64,000 nt of DNA from Candidatus Pantoea bituminis (GTDB taxonomy: Bacteria; Pseudomonadota; Gammaproteobacteria; Enterobacterales; Enterobacteriaceae), in contig NZ_JAGTWO010000004.1 of NCBI RefSeq assembly GCF_018842675.1, positions 3,658,001 through 3,722,000 of the forward strand. Reading direction: 5' to 3'. Below the pieces are notes generated by a model. It was not told the DNA's origin. It was given only the letters and a program-made list of their open reading frames with translations, and did no database searches. The translations under genes and the position numbers were made by a program. Below, in pieces: positions 19,906 to 29,099 of the stretch; the first letter of the stretch is position 1; each line of letters starts with the position of its first letter.

Positions 19906-22464
19906 TCAATGCATCTGATAACGCGGCTGGTAGTCGCTGTTGTCGTTGTCTGGCTGAGAAGCACACAACTGCGTCAGCGTCTGGCTGCGGAAAGGAATCA
20001 CCTGGAAACGCTCGCCGGTGTTCACAATTTGATAGAACTGCGGCAGGTTAAAGTTGATAAAGCTGGAGCCGTAGGTAAACCGGTCATGCGAAGATGAATA
20101 GAACCGGCTAACGTCACGCACCAGCTCCTCTTTACTGCCTTCACAGTGGTGATAAACCTCAACCCGATTAGTTTCATCCAGAATATAGATATTAAAACCA
20201 CGCTCATCGGTGGTGTCTTCAAAGAAGAACTGGATGATGCCTTCACTCGCATAAGCGTTGACGACCGGCGGTAACGGCGTCTGATTGGTTTCGACTTTAA
20301 TCGACAAGCCATGCAGTTTGTTGTTGGAAATCGCTCCATAAAACTCGACGGCATTTTCCAACTTCTGCACCGAGACGCTCATGCGTTCGAAGAACAGGCC
20401 CCAGGTTTCACCCGCCATACGCAAGGCTTTAAAGCGGCCCGGCTCCTGTCGCGTACTGGAAAGGCGCAATTCGATGCATTCCGACACCAGTTGCTGCACA
20501 CGAGTACGAATTAAACCACGCAGATGCTGGCTGTAGCAGAATACTTCTACCGTATCGGGTGGCGCGGCATCCTGATGCATTTTGCCCAGAATGGTTTTCA
20601 ATCCTTCAATCATCGCCTGCTCGCCGCTGAAATGCAGCGTACGTACTTCATTCCACGAGTTGCGATACAGCAGATCGATGCTGCCAATCAGACATTGCTG
20701 CTGTTGACCAAAGCTGAACACATCCAGCTTACGGAAATCAAAATGCACCACCTGATTACGAAACGCCGAGGTGGGATCGTATTCAAGATTCACAATGATC
20801 GCGAGATGACGAATTTCGCACGGGCTGTACAACGCTTTTGGCGTAGGTGAAGGCACACGCAGCGGGAAATGGCTGGAAACATCATTCACCAGCTCCTGCA
20901 AACGTGCCAAGTCGCAAATCTCATTACCTTTTATATGCAGCCGCGTTTTGCTGGTCATTAACCCGTTGAACCACGCCCACGCCACCAGTTTATTGAGGTA
21001 GCGGTTATATTCCAGCGGCTGATGGCTGATGATCGAGTTCATGTCCGGCGACTGATTATACAAATACCAGCCGGAACGATTGGCACGTCCCGGCGGCACA
21101 TGGATAAAGGTCAGATTCTCTTCCGAAAGATCGGGCGAGATTTGCGGGTTAACCAAGGTGACTTTACCCGGCAACGCTTCAAACGCTGCGTACAGTTTAC
21201 GTGTCAGCACGCCGATATCCTGCGGGCTGGCGCTGACACTTAAATTGTTGCGGCGCGCAAAGCGGATCAAGTTGCGATAACTCTGCATCATCGCATCCAG
21301 TAATTCATTATGAGCTTCACGAACCCGCTCGATTTTCCAGCCTGCACGATTATCGAGAATGGCCAGTTTTTCTTCGTCCCAGCCCCACTCTTTAACCAGC
21401 TGCGACAAAATCTCACGACGCCAGCCGGTGCGATGTGAATGCTCTTCACTGGTGAGCTTTTCACACACTTTGAGATAGAAGCAGCGGCGCACTAAATCAA
21501 GGCGTGGCTGATCGTCAACGCTGGTCAAATAGTGCGTGACGCGTTCCAGCATCATGCAATAAGGATCAAGACCGAAGCAGACGATTTCACCATCATGCAG
21601 ACGTTGCTTGATATCCATCGCCAGCAACTGCGTGTTGGGGTATTCCCAGCTGTACGCTTCCAGCAGCAAGGTTTTCAACACCGCTTTATAAGGCGAGTCG
21701 ATACTTTTATAGAGCTGCCACAAGCTGGCACCGAAGTATTCTTCTGCCGACAGCGTGCCGAGGCCGCCTAAATCCAACCATTCGTTGGGTGTCAGCACAC
21801 CTTTGGCATAAAGCGACATGACGTATTCGTCATAATGATGCTCTTCTTCGCCTGGAACCATATTCCACAGAATACGTTTGCCCGCCATGCGAACCGCGGT
21901 GCGGTAGAATTCATCCAGCAACAAAATATGTTGTGTTGAACCACAGTCTTCGCCACCGAGGTTACCGCTTTCGTTATGTCGAAAACGGTTTTCATCAATC
22001 AGGAAGAAACTGACTTCTACGCCCATCGACACACACCATTTCTGCAGCAAGGTACACTTACGTTGCAGATTGAGGCGCTCTTCATTGTCGAGCCAGGATT
22101 GATGGCAAACCCAGATATCAAGATCCGATATGCTGTTTTGTCCTACAGATGACGTACTGCCCATAGAATAGATGCCGGTAATCGGCATTTGCCCTTTCGG
22201 TGTATCAGCCAACGTAAGGTCATGATCGCCGGTCAAGTCAGCCAGCAAACGGTGCTGGTTTTCTTCAGGCGTGAAGAAGCTGATGCCATGTGGAACGTTA
22301 CCTTCAAGGTAACCCGGCATCAGCGGATGTTGATAATGTAATAAGGTTGGCAGCAGACTGTAGACGCGCTGGAAAGCGGGTCCCATGGCAGCCAGCGCGC
22401 GATCAATACGCAGCTGGTTGATAGCATCCAGTCTCTGTTTCAGTGTCTCAATGTAGAGGTACAA
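19906..22464 (-). CDS. cyaA: CyaA, class I adenylate cyclase
   Basis: Makes cAMP from ATP, the co-activator of CRP. The N-terminal half holds the nucleotidyltransferase motif GSTSSVGQ followed by [10 protein letters not shown] near residue 100; the C-terminal half is the glucose-responsive regulatory part. The best start is the TTG at 22464 ([16 protein letters not shown]), the same rare UUG codon used in E. coli, where it limits expression; upstream in-frame ATG codons give no family match. Length is 852 residues (E. coli 848). It is divergent from hemC. Confidence 0.96.
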   Translation of the reverse strand: MYLYIETLKQRLDAINQLRIDRALAAMGPAFQRVYSLLPTLLHYQHPLMPGYLEGNVPHGISFFTPEENQHRLLADLTGDHDLTLADTPKGQMPITGIYSMGSTSSVGQNSISDLDIWVCHQSWLDNEERLNLQRKCTLLQKWCVSMGVEVSFFLIDENRFRHNESGNLGGEDCGSTQHILLLDEFYRTAVRMAGKRILWNMVPGEEEHHYDEYVMSLYAKGVLTPNEWLDLGGLGTLSAEEYFGASLWQLYKSIDSPYKAVLKTLLLEAYSWEYPNTQLLAMDIKQRLHDGEIVCFGLDPYCMMLERVTHYLTSVDDQPRLDLVRRCFYLKVCEKLTSEEHSHRTGWRREILSQLVKEWGWDEEKLAILDNRAGWKIERVREAHNELLDAMMQSYRNLIRFARRNNLSVSASPQDIGVLTRKLYAAFEALPGKVTLVNPQISPDLSEENLTFIHVPPGRANRSGWYLYNQSPDMNSIISHQPLEYNRYLNKLVAWAWFNGLMTSKTRLHIKGNEICDLARLQELVNDVSSHFPLRVPSPTPKALYSPCEIRHLAIIVNLEYDPTSAFRNQVVHFDFRKLDVFSFGQQQQCLIGSIDLLYRNSWNEVRTLHFSGEQAMIEGLKTILGKMHQDAAPPDTVEVFCYSQHLRGLIRTRVQQLVSECIELRLSSTRQEPGRFKALRMAGETWGLFFERMSVSVQKLENAVEFYGAISNNKLHGLSIKVETNQTPLPPVVNAYASEGIIQFFFEDTTDERGFNIYILDETNRVEVYHHCEGSKEELVRDVSRFYSSSHDRFTYGSSFINFNLPQFYQIVNTGERFQVIPFRSQTLTQLCASQPDNDNSDYQPRYQMH

Positions 22465-22556
22465 GACGTTTCGCCTGATTGTCCTAATGTTTAAGCACCC
22501 TGTTTCCAAAATCTGCCGCTTTATAATCAAGATGTCGTGCAGATTATTGCTGGAAA

Positions 22557-22572
22557 CGTGATCAATCTATCA
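22557..22572 (-). promoter_or_regulatory. CRP site upstream of cyaA
   Basis: On the minus strand the sequence TGATAGATTGATCACG has a strong right half (TCACG) and a degenerate left half, and resembles the E. coli cyaA P2 CRP site, which includes ATTGATCACG. It lies 93 bases upstream of the UUG start and would allow repression by cAMP-CRP. The rest of the 316-bp cyaA-hemC gap holds the two divergent promoters, which I cannot place precisely. Confidence 0.6.
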
Positions 22573-22780
22573 CTCGGCAGATTGACCGTAAAGAAAGTTG
22601 CGCTACTTAACAGTTTAGCACGTTCCTGCTGGCGTCCTGCCTTTTCAGACTCTGGCTCAAAGCTCCACCGCGATAAACACGGGCGAAATCTGAGAGCGGA
22701 CTGTTTTCAATCCGTTGAAACTGACAGCATTCCCCTATCGATGATAGGATATTCGGTGAACGATCAAAATGGTTAACAGC

Positions 22781-23722
22781 ATGTTAGACAAAATTTTCAG
22801 AATTGCTACAAGACAGAGTCCACTCGCTTTGTGGCAGGCACAATATGTACAGCAGCGCCTCATGAGCGCCCATCCAGGCTTACGCGTTGAGCTGGTTCCG
22901 ATGGTCACCAAAGGTGACATTATTCTTGATACGCCGCTGGCTAAGGTCGGCGGTAAAGGCTTGTTCGTCAAAGAACTCGAACAGGCTATGCTGGAAAATC
23001 GTGCCGATCTGGCGGTGCATTCAATGAAAGATGTGCCGGTGGATTTCCCCGAAGGTTTGGGACTGGTGACCATTTGTGAACGCGACGATCCGCGTGACGC
23101 GTTTGTCTCTCATCATTATGCCTCAATCGACGAACTGCCGCAGGGTGCGATAGTGGGTACCTCCAGTTTGCGACGCCAATGTCAGATCAGCGCACGCCGT
23201 CCTGATTTAGTGATTAAAACCTTACGCGGCAATGTTGGAACGCGCTTGGGCAAGCTGGATGCCGGTGAATATGATGCCATTATTCTCGCCGCAGCCGGGC
23301 TAAAACGTTTAGGTCTGGCCGATCGCATTCGCCAACCCTTGCCTGCAGAGATTTCTCTGCCCGCGGTGGGCCAAGGTGCGGTGGGCATAGAATGCCGCCT
23401 TGATGACACGACGCTGATTGGCTTGCTGCAAGCGCTGAATCACGAAGACACAGCCGTGTGTGTAAAAGCTGAGCGTGCGATGAATACACGCCTCGAAGGC
23501 GGTTGTCAGGTTCCTATCGGCAGCTTTGCGCTGCTAGAAGGTGATCAACTTTGGCTGCGCGGCATGGTAGGTGCGCCGGATGGTAGCGTGATGGTCAGCG
23601 GCGAGCGCCGTGGCCCACGCGATCAAGCTGAGCAAATGGGAACCTCACTGGCGGAAGAGTTGTTAGAAAGTGGCGCGCGTGAAATTCTGCGTGACGTTTA
23701 TCAAGGCCAACCGCCTGCATGA
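22781..23722 (+). CDS. hemC: HemC, hydroxymethylbilane synthase
   Basis: Porphobilinogen deaminase: joins four porphobilinogens into the linear tetrapyrrole using a dipyrromethane cofactor. It has 313 residues, with [15 protein letters not shown] at 7-21, AVHSMKDVP near 80, [10 protein letters not shown] near 128 and the cofactor-binding Cys in [10 protein letters not shown] near 242. The start MLDKIFRI at 22781 matches E. coli; four extra codons upstream are unlikely to be used. Its stop overlaps the hemD start by 4 bases. Confidence 0.97.
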   Translation: MLDKIFRIATRQSPLALWQAQYVQQRLMSAHPGLRVELVPMVTKGDIILDTPLAKVGGKGLFVKELEQAMLENRADLAVHSMKDVPVDFPEGLGLVTICERDDPRDAFVSHHYASIDELPQGAIVGTSSLRRQCQISARRPDLVIKTLRGNVGTRLGKLDAGEYDAIILAAAGLKRLGLADRIRQPLPAEISLPAVGQGAVGIECRLDDTTLIGLLQALNHEDTAVCVKAERAMNTRLEGGCQVPIGSFALLEGDQLWLRGMVGAPDGSVMVSGERRGPRDQAEQMGTSLAEELLESGAREILRDVYQGQPPA

Positions 23723-24458
23723 CCATTTTGGTGACCCGCCCGGAGCCCGCTGCGGCAGAATTAGTAACACGTCTGCATGCGCTGGGAAAACAGGCCTGGA
23801 GCCTGCCGCTGATTGAATTCGCGCCGGGCGGCGATCTTGATCGTCTGCCACAACAATTGGCAGATTTACGTCCTGGCGATTTGGTTTTCATGCTGTCGCA
23901 GCAGGTTATCCACTTTGTCCATCCCGCGATGCAACACGCAGGCGCAGCGTGGCCCGCCGACGTAGACTATTATGCAATTGGCCGCAGCACCGCGCTGGCG
24001 TTTCACACTATTAGCGGCCTGCATGTGACCTATCCCCACGCGCAAGAAACCAGCGAAGAACTTATCCAGCTGAATGTGTTGCAGCGTGTAGGCCATAAGC
24101 GCGCCTTGATATTGCGGGGTAATCAGGGTCGGGAGTTGCTCGCAGACACTTTACGCAGCCGGGGCGCGGACGTCCTGTTTAGTGAATGTTATCAGCGCTG
24201 CCAAAAGCATTATGACGGGGCGATAGAAGGCAAACGCTGGCGAGAGCGCGGTGTTACTACTTTAGTCGTGACCAGCGGTGAAATGTTACAACAACTTTTT
24301 TGCTGTTCCCCGCAATTGACCGTGAGGAATGGTTGCTTAACTGTCGGCTGCTAGTCGTCAGTGAACGTTTGGCTACCCTGGCCGCAAATTTGGGTTGGCA
24401 GGATATTCAGGTAGCCGATGGTGCCGATAACGACGCGCTGCTGCGTGCGTTACGCTGA
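23719..24458 (+). CDS. hemD: HemD, uroporphyrinogen-III synthase, frameshifted
   Basis: Cyclises hydroxymethylbilane with inversion of ring D to uroporphyrinogen III. The N-terminal [19 protein letters not shown] and the central [18 protein letters not shown] are typical. The frame is lost after SGEMLQQLF at the T6 run 24296-24301; with one more T it continues [17 protein letters not shown] to DALLRALR and gives 246 residues, the E. coli length. It overlaps hemC by 4 bases and is followed 24 bases later by hemX. The break is most likely a sequence error. Confidence 0.92.
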
Positions 24459-24482
24459 ACTTAACAATGGGATGTGCCACAT

Positions 24483-25616
24483 ATGACGGAACAAAAAGAC
24501 TCCTCCGCCATGGTTGAAGAAACCACCCCAGCGGTTGAACGCTCTCCTTCCGCCAGCAACAAACCACCGCGTAATAATAAAAACGGTGGCATGGTGCTGG
24601 GTGCGGTAGCGATTGTGATCGCCCTGGCAATTGGCGCCGGTTTATACCTTAATGGGAAACATCAGGCTGATTTACAAGCACAAACCAACCAAAGCCTGAG
24701 CGAACAACTTAGTGCCCTGCAACAGCAGGCCAACAGCGACAAACAGCAGCTGACGCAGCAGTTAACCAGCACTGAAAGCGCCTTGAAAACGGCGCAGACT
24801 CAGCTGGAAGGTTCCGCGAAAGAACTGACAACGCTGCGTGAGAAAGTGGCAGTGATTTCTGGCAATGATGTACGCAGCTGGTTGTTAGCCCAGGCAGATT
24901 ATCTGGTGAAACTGGCGGGCCGCAAATTGTGGAGCGATCAGGATGTCACCACGGCAGCAGCGTTGTTGAAAAGCGCTGATGCCAGTTTGGCTGACATGAA
25001 CGATCCTAGCGTAATGAATGTACGTCGTGCGCTAACGCAAGATATCAGTACCTTGTCAGCAGTAACGCAGGTCGATTATGACGGCACGATTCTCAAGCTG
25101 AATCAGTTATCGAACGGCGTGGATAATCTGCGTTTGGCCGACAACGACAGCGATGATGCCCCGATGGACAGCGACGGCGGCGAGCTTTCCAGCTCGGTTC
25201 GTGAATGGCGTCAAAATCTGGTTAAAAGCTGGCACAACTTTATGGATGATTTCATTACCATCCGCCGCCGCGACAATACTGCGCAGCCGTTGCTGGCACC
25301 GAACCAGGATGTCTACTTACGCGAAAATATCCGTTCACGCCTGCTGATTGCTGCTCAGGCTGTTCCACGCCATCAAGACGAAATCTACAAACAATCGATC
25401 GATACCGTTTCGACTTGGGTGCGTGCCTGGTATGACACCAACGACGCCGCCACCAAAGCCTTTCTCGCCCAGCTGGATGAGTTGAGCCAACAGAACATCA
25501 ACATGGATTTACCCGAAAATCTGGAAAGCCAGCCGCTGCTGGAACAGTTGATGCAGACCCGTGTGCGGAACCTGTTAGCGCAACCTTCCGTCGATGCTAA
25601 TCAGCAGGGAGGCTAA
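24483..25616 (+). CDS. hemX: HemX, inner membrane protein of the hem operon
   Basis: A 377-residue protein with a short acidic N-terminus, one transmembrane helix near residues 40-58 ([19 protein letters not shown]), a Gln-rich coiled coil (about 65-125) and a periplasmic domain containing [20 protein letters not shown]. Formerly annotated as uroporphyrinogen-III methyltransferase, it has no visible SAM-binding motif, and its role in E. coli is unclear. The start at 24483 (MTEQKDSS) matches the family; an ATG three codons earlier is also in frame. Confidence 0.9.
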   Translation: MTEQKDSSAMVEETTPAVERSPSASNKPPRNNKNGGMVLGAVAIVIALAIGAGLYLNGKHQADLQAQTNQSLSEQLSALQQQANSDKQQLTQQLTSTESALKTAQTQLEGSAKELTTLREKVAVISGNDVRSWLLAQADYLVKLAGRKLWSDQDVTTAAALLKSADASLADMNDPSVMNVRRALTQDISTLSAVTQVDYDGTILKLNQLSNGVDNLRLADNDSDDAPMDSDGGELSSSVREWRQNLVKSWHNFMDDFITIRRRDNTAQPLLAPNQDVYLRENIRSRLLIAAQAVPRHQDEIYKQSIDTVSTWVRAWYDTNDAATKAFLAQLDELSQQNINMDLPENLESQPLLEQLMQTRVRNLLAQPSVDANQQGG

Positions 25617-25618
25617 GC

Positions 25619-26815
25619 ATGCTCAAGGTATTTATCCTCTTTGTGCTGCTGATTGCTGGCGTGGTCCTTGGACCGATGATCGCTGGCCATCAAGGTTACG
25701 TGCTGATTCAAACGGATAACTGGAACGTCGAAACCAGCGTGACCGGTTTAGTGATCATCTTGATTATTAGTTTGTTGGTGATTCTGGCGGTGGAATGGCT
25801 GTTGCGTCGTCTGTTCCGTACTGGCGCGCGTACACGCGGCTGGTTTACCGGACGTAAACGTCGCCGTGCTCAGCGACATACGCAATCAGCATTAATGAAA
25901 CTGGCAGAAGGCGATCATAAGCAGGTCGAGAAACTGTTGTCGAAAGATGCCGATCATGCGGATGTGCCCGTAGCGAACTACTTGCTGGCAGCGGAAGCAG
26001 CGCAACAGCGTGGTGATGAAGTGCGAGCAAATCAGCATCTTGAACGTGCATCTGAACTCTCTGAAAACAATACTATTCCTGTCGAAATTACTCGCGCCCG
26101 CATTCAACTGGCCCGCAATGAAGATCATGCCGCGCGTCATAGCATAGATCGCTTGCTGGAAGTGGCGCCGCGCCATCCTGAAGTGTTACGTCTTGCAGTA
26201 CAGGCCTACATCCGTACCGGAGCGTGGAGCGCATTGTTAGATATTCTGCCTGCAATGCAGAAAGCACAGGTTAGCGATGACAACCAGCGTACCGCACTGC
26301 AACAGCAAGCCTGGCTTGGCCTGATGAGTCAGGCGATGGCCGATCAAGGCAGCGATGGCTTGAAGCGCTGGTGGAATAACCTGAGCCGCAAAACGCGTCA
26401 GGAAACGGCACTGCAGGTGGCGATGGCGGACCATCTCATTGAATGTGATGACCACGACACTGCGCAGGAAATCGTGCTGGAAGGATTGAAACGCCACTAC
26501 GACGATCGTCTGGTGCTGCTGATGCCTCGCATCAAAAGCGGAAACCCAGAAGCGTTGGAAAAAGCGTTACGACTGCAGATCAAGCAACACGGCGCAACGC
26601 CACTACTGCACAGTACGCTGGGTCAGTTGTTAATGCGTCATGGTGAATGGGAGCAGGCCGCCGAAGCGCTACAACAAGCCTTGGCGCAGCGCCCAGATGC
26701 TTTTGATTACGCCTGGCTGGCAGATGTATACGATCGTCTGCGTCGCCCAGAAGAAGCGGCGAAAATGCGGCGGGAAGGTTTATTGCTGACGCTAAAAAAT
26801 AATCCTAACGCGTAA
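25619..26815 (+). CDS. hemY: HemY, TPR-containing inner membrane protein
   Basis: A 398-residue protein with two N-terminal membrane helices (FILFVLLIAGVVLGPMIAG and the segment near 45-62), followed by tetratricopeptide-like helices to the C-terminus (for example LLEVAPRHPEVLRLAVQAY and EALQQALAQRPDAFDYAW). Its exact function in the tetrapyrrole pathway is unknown; it is distinct from the protoporphyrinogen oxidase also named HemY in Gram-positive bacteria. It is the last gene of hemCDXY, starts 3 bases after hemX and ends at a strong terminator. Confidence 0.93.
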   Translation: MLKVFILFVLLIAGVVLGPMIAGHQGYVLIQTDNWNVETSVTGLVIILIISLLVILAVEWLLRRLFRTGARTRGWFTGRKRRRAQRHTQSALMKLAEGDHKQVEKLLSKDADHADVPVANYLLAAEAAQQRGDEVRANQHLERASELSENNTIPVEITRARIQLARNEDHAARHSIDRLLEVAPRHPEVLRLAVQAYIRTGAWSALLDILPAMQKAQVSDDNQRTALQQQAWLGLMSQAMADQGSDGLKRWWNNLSRKTRQETALQVAMADHLIECDDHDTAQEIVLEGLKRHYDDRLVLLMPRIKSGNPEALEKALRLQIKQHGATPLLHSTLGQLLMRHGEWEQAAEALQQALAQRPDAFDYAWLADVYDRLRRPEEAAKMRREGLLLTLKNNPNA

Positions 26816-26831
26816 TAGGTAGGATGTGCAC

Positions 26832-26856
26832 AGCCGGGCTTGCCCGGCTTTTTTTG
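26832..26856 (+). terminator. Intrinsic terminator of the hemCDXY operon
   Basis: 8-bp inverted repeat AGCCGGGC / GCCCGGCT followed by T7, starting 17 bases after the hemY stop. Confidence 0.9.
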
Positions 26857-26892
26857 CCTGTCACTTTTATTGTCTACTGCCAAATTGCAGAT

Positions 26893-26920
26893 AAAAAAAC
26901 ACCTGCCATAAGCAGGTGTA
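26893..26920 (-). terminator. Intrinsic terminator of glmZ
   Basis: On the minus strand ACACCTGC, a 5-nt loop, GCAGGTGT and a run of seven T. It forms the 3' end of the sRNA. Confidence 0.9.
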
Positions 26921-27090
26921 AGATCAGGTCGATAAGACAACTGGACGGTACCCGACTCAACGTGGTGTCTGTTGATCCTGTAAAGCTCACGCGATACAGG
27001 CAGGCAGACAACAGGTACCCAAAATTGGCTCTGCGTCATTCCCAGGTTTATGTAGCATCCGCTAACATAAGAGGTGGAATGAGCATCTAC
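26893..27090 (-). ncRNA. glmZ: GlmZ small RNA
   Basis: Homologue of E. coli GlmZ, the Hfq-dependent sRNA that activates glmS translation and is processed by RNase E with the adaptor RapZ. The 5' end GTAGATGCTCATTCCA and the following CTCTTATGTT are nearly identical to E. coli GlmZ, and GGAATGACGCAGAGCC occurs about 50 nt further in. It ends in a terminator (ACACCTGC-loop-GCAGGTGT plus T7). Length is about 198 nt against about 207 in E. coli. The position beside hemY is the E. coli position. The promoter region carries sigma-54 and GlrR-type elements. Confidence 0.93.
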
Positions 27091-27102
27091 AAAGATATTA
27101 TT

Positions 27103-27116
27103 GCATAAATCGTGCC
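27103..27116 (-). promoter_or_regulatory. Sigma-54 (-24/-12) promoter of glmZ
   Basis: On the minus strand TGGCACGATTTATGCA has the invariant GG and GC dinucleotides with exactly 10 bases between them, and the -12 element falls 12 bases before the GlmZ 5' end. E. coli glmZ is reported to use a sigma-70 promoter, whereas sigma-54 promoters for glmZ are reported in several other Enterobacterales. Confidence 0.8.
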
Positions 27117-27150
27117 AGATGGGGATATCCCTAAAAAATCATTATCTATC

Positions 27151-27168
27151 TGTAGGTTAAAACTGACA
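27151..27168. promoter_or_regulatory. GlrR activator site 1 upstream of glmZ
   Basis: TGTAGGTTAAAACTGACA fits the GlrR (QseF) consensus TGTC-N10-GACA with one mismatch. It lies about 70 bp upstream of the glmZ start. Confidence 0.7.
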
Positions 27169-27201
27169 GACAAGAGAGAAAATTACGGGAAACGAGAAGT
27201 G

Positions 27202-27219
27202 TGTCGGTTAAAAGCGACA
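27202..27219. promoter_or_regulatory. GlrR activator site 2 upstream of glmZ
   Basis: TGTCGGTTAAAAGCGACA is a perfect TGTC-N10-GACA match, about 120 bp upstream of the glmZ start, typical for a sigma-54 enhancer site. Confidence 0.8.
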
Positions 27220-27233
27220 GGTAAGAGAAAGGC

Positions 27234-27251
27234 TGTATCCATTCAGAGACA
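27234..27251. promoter_or_regulatory. GlrR activator site 3 upstream of glmZ
   Basis: TGTATCCATTCAGAGACA fits TGTC-N10-GACA with one mismatch. With the two nearer sites it makes three, the number described for GlrR-controlled glmY promoters. Confidence 0.65.
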
Positions 27252-27350
27252 ATCTCAGTAAAACCAAGTAAATACCTTATTAAACAAAAGATTATTCGTC
27301 TCACATCAACGACAGCACGCTTAAATCACTCCGCGACTTTTCTACAGGCG

Positions 27351-27379
27351 AAAAAAAACCTGCTTCAGGAAGCAGGTTT
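27351..27379 (-). terminator. Third copy of the proM terminator
   Basis: Same 11-bp arms with loop CT instead of TT on the minus strand, followed by T8. It closes the repeat array. Confidence 0.88.
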
Positions 27380-27514
27380 CTAAAAGTGGTCGGCGAGAGA
27401 GGATTACGCTTCTCGCTGAGAAGCGCCCTGCGGGCCGTTGCTGAAGCAACGTGGTCTCGCTGCGCTCGGCTCAAACCTCCTTCGGAGGTTCTCATCCTCT
27501 GTTTGCTACAGGCG

Positions 27515-27543
27515 AAAAAAAACCTGCTTCAAGAAGCAGGTTT
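27515..27543 (-). terminator. Second copy of the proM terminator
   Basis: Same 11-bp arms and loop as the first copy, followed by T8, located 8 bases after the 19-nt tRNA tail copy at 27551-27569. Confidence 0.88.
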
Positions 27544-27678
27544 CTAAAAGTGGTCGGCGAGAGAGGATTACGCTTCTCGCTGAGAAGCGCCCTGCGGGCC
27601 GTTGCTGAAGCAACGTGGTCTCGCTACGCTCGGCTCAAACCTCCTTCGGAGGTTCTCATCCTCTGTTTGCTACAGGCG

Positions 27679-27706
27679 AAAAAAACCTGCTTCAAGAAGC
27701 AGGTTT
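27679..27706 (-). terminator. Terminator after proM (repeat copy nearest the tRNA)
   Basis: AAACCTGCTTC / GAAGCAGGTTT, an 11-bp arm inverted repeat, followed by T7 on the minus strand, 8 bases after the tRNA CCA end. Confidence 0.9.
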
Positions 27707-27713
27707 CTAAAAG

Positions 27714-27790
<77 letters not shown>

Positions 27791-27810
27791 ATTTTTTAAT
27801 TTGTTTTGCC

Positions 27811-27897
27811 TGGTGCGAAGAGAGGGACTTGAACCCTCACGTCCGTTAAGACACTAACACCTGAAGCTAGCGCGTCTACCAATTCCGCCACCTTCGC
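27811..27897 (-). tRNA. leuT: tRNA-Leu (anticodon CAG)
   Basis: 87 nt including CCA, class II tRNA with a long variable arm. Acceptor stem GCGAAGG / CTTCGC, anticodon CAG in GCTTCAGGT. It lies between hisR and proM as in E. coli. Confidence 0.96.
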
Positions 27898-27913
27898 GTA
27901 TCCCAGCAAAATC

Positions 27914-27990
27914 TGGGGTGGCTAATGGGACTCGAACCCACGACAACTGGAATCACAATCCAGGGCTCTACCAACTGAGCTATAGCCACC
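27914..27990 (-). tRNA. hisR: tRNA-His (anticodon GTG)
   Basis: 77 nt including the encoded G-1 and CCA. The 5' GGTGGCTATAG carries the extra G characteristic of tRNA-His, which pairs with C73; the anticodon loop contains GTG (ATTGTGATT). Confidence 0.97.
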
Positions 27991-28086
27991 ACAATACTTA
28001 ATGTTGCAAGCCAAAAACCTACATCATATAAATCTTTACTACTAACTCGGTAATCAAACCACCGCAGCTCTTGCGCACAAAGTTAA

Positions 28087-28163
<77 letters not shown>

Positions 28164-28184
28164 GTAGCGCCGTTGCGGATGTGC

Positions 28185-28213
28185 ATACTAGAGATAAGCG
28201 CCCATCGTGTCTA
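28185..28213 (-). promoter_or_regulatory. Promoter of the argX-hisR-leuT-proM operon
   Basis: TAGACA, 17-bp spacer, TAGTAT on the minus strand, with an A/T-rich tract (TTTTTTTATTTAAAAA) just upstream that could serve as an UP element and a short leader before argX. The weak hexamers with an UP element are typical of stable-RNA promoters. The same T7 tract, preceded by a weak GCGT/ACGC stem, may also help end wec transcripts. Confidence 0.6.
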
Positions 28214-28321
28214 GTGCTTTTTAAATAAAAAAACGCGTTTGATTACGCTTTGTGCATTTCGTCGACAAATAGACCATTTATCTTGCTCGCACGCATGAAA
28301 ACGCTGCATTTATCAGCAATA

Positions 28322-29062
28322 TCAGAGATCGCCGCGCCAATGATAGCGCAGGTATTTCAGCAGCTTTAACTGCCTGCGCCAGCGGCTGGGTTGTTTGATC
28401 AGCCGATAAAGCCACTCTAGCCCCATATTTTGCCACATTTTCGGCGCACGCTTCACATGCCCAGTAAAAACGTCATAGGTGCCGCCTACACCCATGTAGA
28501 GCGCATGGGTCCAATGTTCGCGGCACGCCAGCATTAACTGTTCCTGACGCGGTGATCCCAACGCCACCGTCACCAGCTTTGCGCCGCTGGCAGCCACACG
28601 CATAAACAGCGCATCACGCTCAGCCGGGGTAAAGTAACCATCCTGAGCACCAACAATATTCACATTCCATTGGCGACGCAGCTTGTCACACGTTTCATCC
28701 AGCACCGCCTGGCGGCCACCAATCAGAAAAACCGGCGTCCCTTCACGGCCAGCGCGTTCCATTAGCGCTTCCCATAAATCTGCACCCGCAATTCGGTTTA
28801 CCGGCGCACCTGGGTATTTTTTGCGAATGGAACGCACAATGCTAATGCCATCAGGATATTTGAACTCAGCATGTTGCAGTAAGGTATTAAGCCCTTCATC
28901 CTGCTCAGCGGTTAATATCTTTTCCGCATTGATCGCGACCAACGTGCCCGTCCGTATGCCCTTTTCCGGCATGAGAAAATCAACAAAAGACGCCATGCTG
29001 TTAAAGCCATACAGCGCCACGCCGCGAATCTGATACTGCGGCGTGTCAGGTAACATAGTCAT
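28322..29062 (-). CDS. wecG: WecG, UDP-ManNAcA transferase of ECA synthesis
   Basis: Glycosyltransferase of the WecG/TagA/CpsF family (GT26) that adds N-acetylmannosaminuronic acid to GlcNAc-PP-undecaprenol, giving ECA lipid II. Family blocks visible: [10 protein letters not shown] near residue 40, [20 protein letters not shown] near 63, GADLWEALM near 90, VFLIGG near 110, [11 protein letters not shown] near 168 and [19 protein letters not shown] near 192. The ATG at 29062 is the likely start, with AGGAAG about 13 bases upstream; an ATG two codons later is an alternative. Last gene of the wec operon. Confidence 0.94.
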   Translation of the reverse strand: MTMLPDTPQYQIRGVALYGFNSMASFVDFLMPEKGIRTGTLVAINAEKILTAEQDEGLNTLLQHAEFKYPDGISIVRSIRKKYPGAPVNRIAGADLWEALMERAGREGTPVFLIGGRQAVLDETCDKLRRQWNVNIVGAQDGYFTPAERDALFMRVAASGAKLVTVALGSPRQEQLMLACREHWTHALYMGVGGTYDVFTGHVKRAPKMWQNMGLEWLYRLIKQPSRWRRQLKLLKYLRYHWRGDL

Positions 29063-29099
29063 AGTTATTCTATATCTTCCTGTGAATCCCAAAGGCTGA

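Larger units (their letters stand above)
27342..27713 (-). repeat. Tandem ~164-bp repeat derived from the proM tail and terminator
   Basis: Read on the minus strand after tRNA-Pro, a unit containing terminator, spacer and a 19-nt copy of the tRNA 3' end (AATCCTCTCTCGCCGACCA) occurs twice in full, followed by a third terminator copy. The tail copies are at 27551-27569 and 27387-27405; the genuine tRNA tail is at 27714-27732, so the periods are 163 and 164 bp. The units are nearly identical: one T/C change, one A-run difference and a small change in the third terminator loop. Each spacer can fold several hairpins: AACCTCC-GAA-GGAGGTT, CGTTGC-TTCA-GCAACG, GCCC-GCA-GGGC and CGCTTCTC-AGC-GAGAAGCG. 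The layout closely parallels the E. coli tyrT repeats (rtT RNA), which also copy the last 19 nt of their tRNA. Confidence 0.92.

Noticed and set aside
27342..27713. CRISPR array or phage attachment duplication
   Set aside because: The repeats are ~164 bp with no short repeat/unique spacer structure and no cas genes. The 19-bp tRNA tail copies could be att sites, but there is no integrase or cargo between them, and each copy carries the same terminator, which fits local tandem amplification better.
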